From an uncultured Bacilli bacterium (GTDB lineage: Bacteria > Bacillota_I > Bacilli_A > RF39 > UBA660): a stretch of 9,613 nucleotides of DNA. The stretch is from positions 1 to 9,613 of the forward strand of contig CANPXI010000030.1 in the NCBI GenBank assembly GCA_947585885.1, given 5' to 3'. A program made the position numbers and the translations under genes. Positions 1-5,252 of this stretch are shown here, one piece after another (the stretch's first letter is position 1; the number at the start of each line of letters is the position of its first letter). Under the pieces are notes generated by a model that did no database searches, was not told the origin of the DNA, and worked only from the letters and a program-made list of their open reading frames with translations.

Positions 1-1232
1 TTATGATCAGTCGCTAGTTCTAGCCTTAATGAACCACATATTTTTTGGAATTTTTCAGAATTATCACCACATATTATTATTAATGTGTTTCCACTTTTTA
101 AATCAAATTCTTTTATTAAAGATTCTTTTTCTTCATCACTTAATAGTTTAGACATTCCTCCAGTTATTTCGTTATCAGTTAGTTTTATTATTCCTAGGCT
201 AGATGCACCCATTTCTTTATATTTTTCTTCTAGTTTTTTAAAGTATGAATTAGATTTATCAGTTTCTTCTAGTTTTATGCATCTTACTACTTTACCACTA
301 AATACTGGGCTTTCATTATTCTTTAGTATTTCTGTTATGTTATTTATTTTAAAAGATATTCTAAGGTCTGGTTTATCACTTCCATAACTTTCCATTGCTT
401 CTTTATAAGGTATTCTTCTAAATGGACTAGGAGACACTTCTTTGGTGCCAAATTCTTTAAATACATCATAAAATACTTTTTCTCCTACTTTAAATACGTC
501 TTCTTCTGTAGCAAAACTCATTTCAAAGTCTAGTTGATAGAACTCTCCATAAAGTCTATCGCTTCTAGGGTCTTCATCTCTAAAACAAGGGGCTATTTGA
601 AAATACCTATTAAAACCACTACACATTAATAGTTGCTTAAATATTTGAGGTGCTTGAGGAAGAGCATAGAATTTACCTTTAAATTTTCTTGATGGGACTA
701 TAAAGTCTCTTGCTCCTTCTGGGCTTGATGCAGTTAGTATTGGTGTTTGTATTTCTACAAAGTCCATACTTTTCATAGTTGTTCTTATAAAGTCTATTAC
801 TTTACTTCTAAATAATATATTTTCATGATTTTCTGGGTTTCTTAAGTCTAAATATCTATATTTTAGTCTTGTTTCTTCACTTGAAGTTTTACTTGTTTTT
901 ACTTCAAAAGGTAATACTTTGTATACGTCACCTAGTACTTTTAGTGAAGTTATTTCCACTTCTATTTCACCTGTTTTCATATTTTTATTTATCATGTCAG
1001 GTGTTCTTTCTTTAACAAACCCGGTTACTGTTACAGTTGCTTCTCTATTTAGTTTTTTGTATTCTTCGTTTTCACTTATTAGTTGCACTATTCCATACTC
1101 GTCTCTTAGTGTTATAAATACTAAACTTCCTAAGTTTCTTATTGTATCTATCCAACCTGCAAGTCTTACTTCTTTTCCTACATAAGTTTTATCTACTAAA
1201 CCACAGTAGACATTTCTATAAATGTTATCCAT
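1..1232 (-). CDS. aspS: Aspartyl-tRNA synthetase, C-terminus cut by window start
   Basis: Class II aminoacyl-tRNA synthetase that charges tRNA-Asp with aspartate in the cytoplasm. About 410 residues are visible; bacterial AspRS is usually near 590, so motif 3 and the C-terminal extension lie outside the window. The N-terminal OB-fold anticodon-binding domain is seen (RLAGWIDTIRN near residue 25, then FITLRD). Next comes the class II core with TASSPEGARDF and QAPQIFKQLLM, then motif 2 FRDEDPRSDR followed by GEFYQLDFEMSF around residues 215-240. YGSDKPDLR near 295 marks the entry to the bacterial GAD insertion domain. The ATG at 1230-1232 is preceded by AAAGGAGG at a good distance. The gene is the sole visible member of its own transcription unit, behind a T-box leader, so expression should rise when tRNA-Asp is uncharged. 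Discriminating versus non-discriminating AspRS cannot be decided from this fragment. Confidence 0.97.
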   Translation of the reverse strand, partial: MDNIYRNVYCGLVDKTYVGKEVRLAGWIDTIRNLGSLVFITLRDEYGIVQLISENEEYKKLNREATVTVTGFVKERTPDMINKNMKTGEIEVEITSLKVLGDVYKVLPFEVKTSKTSSEETRLKYRYLDLRNPENHENILFRSKVIDFIRTTMKSMDFVEIQTPILTASSPEGARDFIVPSRKFKGKFYALPQAPQIFKQLLMCSGFNRYFQIAPCFRDEDPRSDRLYGEFYQLDFEMSFATEEDVFKVGEKVFYDVFKEFGTKEVSPSPFRRIPYKEAMESYGSDKPDLRISFKINNITEILKNNESPVFSGKVVRCIKLEETDKSNSYFKKLEEKYKEMGASSLGIIKLTDNEITGGMSKLLSDEEKESLIKEFDLKSGNTLIIICGDNSEKFQKICGSLRLELATDH

Positions 1233-1235
1233 TTT

Positions 1236-1454
1236 GTCCTCCTTTAAAAAATAAAAAATCTATATTCTAAGGACTAATGTTATTTTAGCGGTGCCACCTT
1301 AGTTTATAGATTATACTATACTCTTTATTCTTTTAACGCAAGAAATACGATTTATTTTTAAGTATTGTGTCTTCATAAATATTTATTTATTAGCTTTCAC
1401 CAAGTGCTAACTCTCTATAAAATAAAATATTTATTACTCCTCAATACAAATAAC
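1236..1454 (-). promoter_or_regulatory. Aspartate-specific T-box leader of aspS
   Basis: tRNA-sensing riboswitch in the 5' leader of aspS. Stem I is readable directly. GTATTG (1442-1447) pairs with CAATAC (1362-1367), and ATAAATATTT (1425-1434) pairs perfectly with AAATATTTAT (1375-1384). Between these helices lies an internal loop with AGTA on one side and GAA on the other, the classic loop-E specifier loop. It presents GAC (1369-1371), an Asp codon. Apically there is an AGAGAG bulge region and TTAGC/GCTAA closing a GGTGAAA loop. The T-box itself, AAGGTGGCACCGC, spans 1288-1300. The bulge TGGC (1293-1296) matches a GCCA tRNA end, as expected for the G discriminator base of tRNA-Asp. The antiterminator pairs CTAAGG (1297-1302) with CCTTAG (1267-1272) and GCTAA (1285-1289) with TTAGT (1273-1277). 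A T-rich run and the Shine-Dalgarno follow. Confidence 0.95.
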
Positions 1455-1460
1455 AATTAG

Positions 1461-1489
1461 ATTATAATATATTTTTTTTATTTAAGCAA
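1461..1489 (-). promoter_or_regulatory. Promoter of the T-box/aspS unit
   Basis: TTGCTT (1484-1489) and a perfect TATAAT (1461-1466) are separated by 17 bases on the minus strand. Transcription should start near 1453-1454, just ahead of the first strand of T-box stem I. The -35 box directly follows the T-run of the ytxH terminator. Confidence 0.85.
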
Positions 1490-1516
1490 GAAAAAAGAAA
1501 CTATTTCTAGGTTCTT
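1490..1516 (-). terminator. Rho-independent terminator after ytxH
   Basis: On the minus strand AAGAACCTA (1508-1516) pairs with TAGTTTCTT (1495-1503), with one mismatch, around a GAAA loop. A run of six T follows. The 5' arm begins at the last base of the ytxH stop codon. It separates the envelope operon from aspS. Confidence 0.85.
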
Positions 1517-1968
1517 TATGCTGTTTTCTTTTTAGTAGTTTTTTTAGGTGTTGTCTTTTTTTCATCTTCTTCTAGTTTGCTTACTACTTCTTTAGCAGTT
1601 TTAAGTGCTGCTTCTTTTACTTCTTTTACAGCTTTTTCAACTACTGGAGTGCTTTTTTCTTTAGCTACTTCATATAATTCTTCTGCTTTTTTTCCTACTT
1701 TTTTTGCTTGTGTTTTTGCTATTTCAAGTGCTTTTTCTTTATCTAAATCAGATAATTCCATTCTAAGTTCATCTACTTTTTGTAATATATCAGCTTTTAC
1801 ATCTTCTACATCGATGTGTTTTGCTTGATTAATTAATTCATCTATTTTTTCTTTTAATTCTTTTCTTGTTTTACTTCCTTCTTGAGGTGCAAATAGTAGT
1901 GCAAGTCCTGCTCCAATACCTGCTCCTAATATAAATTTTCCTATTCCACTACCATTTTTTTTACTCAT
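1516..1968 (-). CDS. ytxH: YtxH family protein
   Basis: Small YtxH-domain protein of about 150 residues. In the Bacillus general-stress ytxGHJ group this family accompanies YtxG, but its biochemical role is unknown. From the chosen start it opens MSKKNGSG, followed by a short glycine/alanine-rich hydrophobic segment (FILGAGIGAGLALLFAP, about residues 11-27). That segment is the YtxH signature and probably membrane-associates the protein. The rest is a long, highly charged helix (K/E-rich, roughly residues 30-130) and a basic Lys/Thr tail ending KKTTKKKTA. A longer reading from 1989 is possible. The ATG at 1966-1968 is preferred because GAGGAAG lies just upstream and because the protein then begins at the family's usual place. 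This start overlaps the ytxG stop (ATGAGTAA), suggesting translational coupling. It is the last gene of the operon. Confidence 0.88.
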   Translation of the reverse strand: MSKKNGSGIGKFILGAGIGAGLALLFAPQEGSKTRKELKEKIDELINQAKHIDVEDVKADILQKVDELRMELSDLDKEKALEIAKTQAKKVGKKAEELYEVAKEKSTPVVEKAVKEVKEAALKTAKEVVSKLEEDEKKTTPKKTTKKKTA

Positions 1969-2254
1969 AAATTTCTTCCTCACTTTCATATTTATTTTCT
2001 TTTCTTTTTATAAATTTTTTTACAAGGCCTCCAAGGTAACCGGCTATTGTTTCTCCTATAGCACCAAATTTAGAAGTTGTATAGTCTATCATATTAAATA
2101 CCCCATCTAAGCTTTCTGCTTTTTTAGTTACATTATCAACTAGCTTGTCTACTTTTCCTAATGTTCCTATTAATTTTATGCATAATACTATAAGTGCTAT
2201 GATAAAAACTATTAGAGCTATATAAATTAGTATAAGTAGTGCTTCTTCTAACAT
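1961..2254 (-). CDS. ytxG: YtxG-like DUF948 membrane protein
   Basis: A 97-residue protein with one N-terminal transmembrane helix (about residues 5-30, LLILIYIALIVFIIALIVL) followed by a charged cytoplasmic part. The segment LGKVDKLVDNVTKKAESLDGVFNMID is typical of DUF948/YtxG proteins, which form helical, coiled-coil-like structures. The C-terminal end (KKFIKRKENKYESEEEIYE) is highly charged. Function is unknown; in Bacillus the family is linked to the general stress response together with YtxH, which is the next gene here. The start follows AAGGAG, which lies inside the end of the preceding gene, with only two bases between that stop and this ATG. The downstream ytxH overlaps its end. The assignment rests on membrane topology, length, sequence character and the adjacent ytxH. 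Confidence 0.82.
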   Translation of the reverse strand: MLEEALLILIYIALIVFIIALIVLCIKLIGTLGKVDKLVDNVTKKAESLDGVFNMIDYTTSKFGAIGETIAGYLGGLVKKFIKRKENKYESEEEIYE

Positions 2255-2256
2255 AT

Positions 2257-3177
2257 TTATTCTCCTTCCTTTTCTTCATACATTGAATCTATCAAGTTAA
2301 ATAAATCATGTTCAAGTGTTTTTTCGTAGTCATCTTCTTCGTCTTCTTTAGGTGGTTCAGGCTTTTTCTCTTCAATTTGTTTTTCTCTAAATGAGTCTAC
2401 TTCATCAACAAATTTTATTCCTGGTACTTCTTCATCGTTTTCTATTTTGTCTTTTATTTTTTCTTCTAAGTCACCTATTGAAATGTTTCTATTTACTTCT
2501 ATTTCACTTAGTAAATCCTGTATGCTTTTGTTATCACTAGGTTTATTATCTCCTATGTTTTCAGTTTTATTCTCTACAATTTGCTCTTTTATTTTATCTT
2601 TTGATGTTATTCTAGATAAAGTATTCTCAAATTCATCTTCTAGAGTACCATATGCTTTTCTTCTTACTGAGTCATAGTTCATTTCTCCAGGGTTATGTCT
2701 TATTGAGTTTTGTCTTTCTATTATTTCCTCTTTTTTATAGTTTTTATCTAATACTCCATATACAGGGCTTATTACAGGACTAGGTTTAAAAACTCTTATT
2801 TCTTTAGGTTCTTCTTTTTTCTCATTATATTTTGTTTCCATTCTAGGCTCTTCTGTTCTTCTTTTTGGAGTTCTTTCAATGTCTAGAATGTTAGGTCTTG
2901 TTCTTCTTACTGGTTCCTCTTCTTCTTCATCTATGACAGGAAATTTGAAAGTAGTTTCAGACTTAAATAGTTCTCTTTCAGTATATACTGGAGGAACTGG
3001 TTTTTCTTCAGGTATAGGTCTAGTAGTTTCCTTTTTTGGTTCTTCTTCTACTACACGTCTTACTGGAGTTTTAAATTCTTCTACTTTTCTACTTTCTTCC
3101 TTTTTTACCTCTTCTTTAGGGACTTCCACGATTTCTTCGTCATAAAATATGTTTTTAATTTTTCCAAATAATCCCAT
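2257..3177 (-). CDS. Acidic, largely disordered protein with amphipathic N-terminal helix
   Basis: A 306-residue protein I cannot assign to a named family. It begins MGLFGKIKNIFYDEE, a short amphipathic helix resembling the membrane-binding tip of SepF; no SepF domain follows. Most of the rest is Glu/Lys/Arg/Pro-rich and predicted to be unstructured. Three related short motifs stand out in order: FKTPV (35-39), FKFPV (77-81) and FKPSPV (130-135). The last runs into ISPVYGVLDKNYKKEEI, the most conserved-looking stretch. The C-terminus, EHDLFNLIDSMYEEKE, looks like a second short interaction helix. There are no membrane segments and no catalytic motifs. The start has GAGGTG upstream. The gene sits 28 bases after the lipoprotein gene and two bases before ytxG, so it is probably co-expressed with envelope proteins. 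A membrane-edge scaffold or cell-division/envelope adaptor is possible, but that is inference. Confidence 0.8.
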   Translation of the reverse strand: MGLFGKIKNIFYDEEIVEVPKEEVKKEESRKVEEFKTPVRRVVEEEPKKETTRPIPEEKPVPPVYTERELFKSETTFKFPVIDEEEEEPVRRTRPNILDIERTPKRRTEEPRMETKYNEKKEEPKEIRVFKPSPVISPVYGVLDKNYKKEEIIERQNSIRHNPGEMNYDSVRRKAYGTLEDEFENTLSRITSKDKIKEQIVENKTENIGDNKPSDNKSIQDLLSEIEVNRNISIGDLEEKIKDKIENDEEVPGIKFVDEVDSFREKQIEEKKPEPPKEDEEDDYEKTLEHDLFNLIDSMYEEKEGE

Positions 3178-3205
3178 AAAACACCTCTTTCTTTTGCAAC
3201 TTTAT

Positions 3206-3805
3206 TTATTTTCCATATACATCTAGTACATTACTATCATTATTATTTTCTGGTTTCTTTACTTCGAATGTTGTTTCTTTATCATCTAAATCTGCACTGT
3301 CTAGAAGATTATTTATTACTTTATCGTTATATTTTATAGATGTAAGAATGATAGCACTATTTACTACTGCTTCTTTTATGTCATTTTCTTTTACGCTTAC
3401 TTCTATATAACTATAATTATACATCATTTTTAAGTAAAAGTAACCATTAAATCCATTTCTTATTTCTAAATAGCCATTTTTTCCATTATAGTTAAATTTA
3501 GTACTATAATATAAACTGTTATCTATTTGATAGTCTACTGTTCTTTTTCCAATGTAACTATTTATGTCAATGTTTAAATAATATCTATATGTATTATTTA
3601 TTAATACTTGATTAAATCTATTATCTTCTAATACACTGAAGTCTCTTGGTTTATAGTATTTAAAGCCTATTCCACTTGTGTTTGGACTTATTTCTTCTTC
3701 ATTAGTTATTTTTGATATTATATTATCTATTGTTAGGGTACTTGATAATGTTGTTGTGCAACCTGTTAGAAATAAAACTGATATTATTATAAGTATTTTC
3801 TTCAT
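3206..3805 (-). CDS. Predicted lipoprotein of unknown function
   Basis: A 199-residue secreted lipoprotein. It has a short basic start (MKK), a hydrophobic signal segment and a lipobox LTGC with the lipidated cysteine at residue 16. The mature protein would therefore be anchored on the outer face of the membrane. The remainder is rich in Asn, Tyr and Ile (for example NGFNGYFYLKMMYNYSYIEV) with probable beta structure, and ends in a charged linker-like tail. I recognise no domain. A longer reading from a GTG at 3817 exists. The ATG at 3803-3805 is preferred because GGGTGA precedes it and because the signal peptide then begins in the normal way. It is the first gene of a four-gene run with the disordered acidic protein, YtxG and YtxH, and has its own extended -10 promoter. 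Confidence 0.85.
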   Translation of the reverse strand: MKKILIIISVLFLTGCTTTLSSTLTIDNIISKITNEEEISPNTSGIGFKYYKPRDFSVLEDNRFNQVLINNTYRYYLNIDINSYIGKRTVDYQIDNSLYYSTKFNYNGKNGYLEIRNGFNGYFYLKMMYNYSYIEVSVKENDIKEAVVNSAIILTSIKYNDKVINNLLDSADLDDKETTFEVKKPENNNDSNVLDVYGK

Positions 3806-3828
3806 TCGTTCACCCACTTCTATGTTTT

Positions 3829-3837
3829 ATTATAGCA
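3829..3837 (-). promoter_or_regulatory. Extended -10 promoter of the lipoprotein/ytxGH operon
   Basis: TGCTATAAT on the minus strand contains a perfect TATAAT (3829-3834) preceded by TG with one intervening base. No good -35 is visible at 17 bases, as often with extended -10 promoters. The 5' leader would be only about 15-20 bases. No clear terminator separates this from trmB, so read-through from trmB is also possible. Confidence 0.65.
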
Positions 3838-3896
3838 AACATTAAGGAAAAATAATAGTGTCTTTTTTTAGTCAATATATTTACATGGTTTTACAT

Positions 3897-4514
3897 TTAA
3901 AATTTAATTACCTTTACGTAGTTTATATTCTTTCCTTTACGTATAAATTTTTCTTCATATTCAGTTTTTATTTTATCAAAATAGTTTGTATTCTTTTTTA
4001 TTATAAAGTATCTATGTGCTTTAAAACTTTCAATACTATAGTTAAATAAGTCATCGTTATCTGTTTTTTGTTCGATTACTTTAATACCTTTAAATACTTT
4101 ATCATATTTATTTAGGAAGACACTACTTGTAAGTCTTCTTTTTTCATGTCTTTTTTTAGGCCAAGGGTCACTAAAGTTTAAGTATATTTTACTTATTTCT
4201 TTATTAAATATTTGATCTATGTTTTGTGCATCTGCGCATATGATTTTTAAGTTATTTAAGTTATCTCTTTCTAACTCTTTTATTAAATTTAGTAGTACAC
4301 TTGGGTATTTTTCAAAAGCAATAAAGTTTATGTTTTTATGTTTTTTTGCTTTTTCATAAATGAATTTACCTTTACCTGAACCAATTTCTAAATATATTTT
4401 GTTATTATTATTAAATACAGTATTCCATTTTCCTATGTAATTTGTGGGATTTTTTATTACGTATATACTAGAAGAAACTATTTCTTCACTTCCTTTAATG
4501 TGTTTAAGTCTCAT
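3897..4514 (-). CDS. trmB: tRNA (guanine-N7-)-methyltransferase
   Basis: TrmB uses S-adenosylmethionine to methylate G46 in the variable loop of many tRNAs. The 205-residue product is close to the family's usual length. It has the Rossmann SAM-binding loop LEIGSGKG (42-49), an acidic residue after the second strand (AFEKY, 66-70) and CADAQN (93-98). The family signature is LNFSDPWPKKRHEKRRL (112-128). The C-terminal TEYEEKF (184-190) helps form the substrate pocket. The ATG at 4512-4514 is chosen because GGTGA precedes it. A GTG at 4536-4538 would lie upstream of the -10 box and so would not be transcribed. The gene is divergent from the small plus-strand gene, and the two promoters overlap. 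The start of the lipoprotein operon follows directly downstream. Confidence 0.96.
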   Translation of the reverse strand: MRLKHIKGSEEIVSSSIYVIKNPTNYIGKWNTVFNNNNKIYLEIGSGKGKFIYEKAKKHKNINFIAFEKYPSVLLNLIKELERDNLNNLKIICADAQNIDQIFNKEISKIYLNFSDPWPKKRHEKRRLTSSVFLNKYDKVFKGIKVIEQKTDNDDLFNYSIESFKAHRYFIIKKNTNYFDKIKTEYEEKFIRKGKNINYVKVIKF

Positions 4515-4529
4515 AATTTCACCAAAGTA

Positions 4530-4558
4530 ATTATACACTATTTATGGTGATTTGTCAT
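4530..4558 (-). promoter_or_regulatory. Promoter of trmB
   Basis: ATGACA (4553-4558) and TATAAT (4530-4535) on the minus strand are spaced by 17 bases. Only one position of the -35 differs from consensus. The predicted start, near 4523, leaves a very short leader before the ATG at 4514. Confidence 0.85.
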
Positions 4559-4563
4559 ATAAT
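4558..4563 (+). promoter_or_regulatory. -10 box of the divergent small gene
   Basis: A perfect TATAAT on the plus strand, 25 bases ahead of the first plausible ATG. No convincing -35 is seen at 16-18 bases. Its first base is the last base of the trmB -35 box, so the two divergent promoters overlap physically and may compete for RNA polymerase. Confidence 0.6.
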
Positions 4564-4587
4564 ACTACAAGAAGGATAGTGATTTTT

Positions 4588-4917
4588 ATGAAAGGAAATA
4601 GAGATATGTTTTATGGAAATTATCAAATGGGAGGAATGAGTGAACCTACATTTATTCCACCACAAGGATATAATGTAAGTGGTAGTTATCAAGCATATGG
4701 GCCTAATGTGATACCAAACGTGAATATGAATCAACCAGTTAATAATCAAAATCAAGTACAAAATAATGGATACAATGGATATGTAGATGAATACGATAAC
4801 AGAATTACTAAACTTGAAAGACAAATTAGAAGAATTGATCAAAGGTTAAGAAAGTTAGAGAATTCTGGTATTATAGATGAAGATATTCAAGTCGATTCTA
4901 ATCTTTATATGATTTAA
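4588..4917 (+). CDS. Small Asn/Gln/Gly/Tyr-rich protein with C-terminal coiled coil
   Basis: Unrecognised protein of 109 residues, the only plus-strand gene here. The first 70 or so residues are low-complexity and rich in Asn, Gln, Gly, Tyr and Pro (for example PPQGYNVSGSYQAYGPNV and NMNQPVNNQNQVQNNGYNG). They contain no charged clusters and are probably disordered. The last third is a charged coiled coil (DNRITKLERQIRRIDQRLRKLEN) followed by a short acidic tail. There is no signal peptide or membrane segment. Such sticky-tail-plus-coil layouts occur in spore coat and other assembly proteins, but no homology is claimed. Two starts compete: the ATG at 4588, with AAGGA 11 bases away, and the ATG at 4606 (MFYGNYQM), with AAAGGA 9 bases away. 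The second has slightly better spacing. The gene ends in a strong terminator. Confidence 0.75.
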   Translation: MKGNRDMFYGNYQMGGMSEPTFIPPQGYNVSGSYQAYGPNVIPNVNMNQPVNNQNQVQNNGYNGYVDEYDNRITKLERQIRRIDQRLRKLENSGIIDEDIQVDSNLYMI

Positions 4918-4936
4918 GAGCTTAGGCTCTTTTTTT
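4916..4936 (+). terminator. Terminator of the small plus-strand gene
   Basis: AAGAGC (4916-4921) pairs with GCTCTT (4926-4931) around TTAG and is followed by an unbroken T-run. The stem begins within the TAA stop codon. Confidence 0.9.
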
Positions 4937-4939
4937 ATG

Positions 4940-4963
4940 AAAAAAAGTTCTATTTCTAGAACT
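4940..4963 (-). terminator. Terminator of the der/spoVIF unit
   Basis: On the minus strand AGTTCTA (4957-4963) pairs perfectly with TAGAACT (4946-4952) around a GAAA loop, followed by a run of T. It abuts the TAG stop of the spoVIF-like gene. It lies head to head with the plus-strand terminator, so convergent transcripts are insulated from each other. Confidence 0.9.
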
Positions 4964-5203
4964 CTAAATGTATTTGTCTATGTTACTTGGTACTTTATCA
5001 GTTATTACCATATCAATTATTTTTTCTTTCTTTTCTTCACTTACTTCTTTACCTGTTATTTCACTTATTTCATCTATTATATTTCTTAAGTTATTTTCGT
5101 CTTTAAAGTTACCTTCTTGTAGTTTTCTAGCTAGACTTAGTATTGTGTCTTTACTCACGTTTGTCTTTTTTTCTATTCTTTCAAATAAATCGTCTTTAGA
5201 CAT
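4964..5203 (-). CDS. Stage VI sporulation protein F (SpoVIF) family
   Basis: A 79-residue protein matching the SpoVIF family in length and layout. The N-terminal part reads LFERIEKKTNVSKDTILSLARKLQ. Then come GNFKDENNLRNIIDEISEITGK and the C-terminal EKIIDMVITDKVPSNIDKYI. In Bacillus subtilis SpoVIF (YjcC) is a small mother-cell protein needed for late GerE-dependent coat gene expression and spore resistance. The family is also found in Bacilli that are not known to sporulate, where its role is unknown. The start is supported by GAGGTG just upstream. It follows der after a gap of about 49 bases. A TATAAC/TATTAT-like element lies in that gap, but no convincing full promoter, so co-transcription with der is likely. 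The gene ends in a good terminator. No membrane or signal segment is present. Confidence 0.85.
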   Translation of the reverse strand: MSKDDLFERIEKKTNVSKDTILSLARKLQEGNFKDENNLRNIIDEISEITGKEVSEEKKEKIIDMVITDKVPSNIDKYI

Positions 5204-5252
5204 TTAACCCACCTCTAGTTATAATATATGAAATACTTTTAGGTGTGTTCTT

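Noticed and set aside
85..1185. Plus-strand open frames opposite aspS
   Set aside because: They are Ser/Leu/Phe-rich shadow frames of a clearly recognised AspRS with all its motifs on the minus strand, and they lack ribosome sites.
1303..1318. TATAAT inside the T-box leader as a second aspS promoter
   Set aside because: The perfect hexamer lacks a -35 at acceptable spacing (TTGCGT is 20 bases away), and it falls in the leader's structured region, so it is more likely part of a hairpin.
2447..3145. Plus-strand open frames opposite the disordered acidic protein
   Set aside because: Serine-rich antisense shadows of Glu/Lys-rich coding sequence; no promoter or ribosome site, while the minus frame sits in a tight operon.
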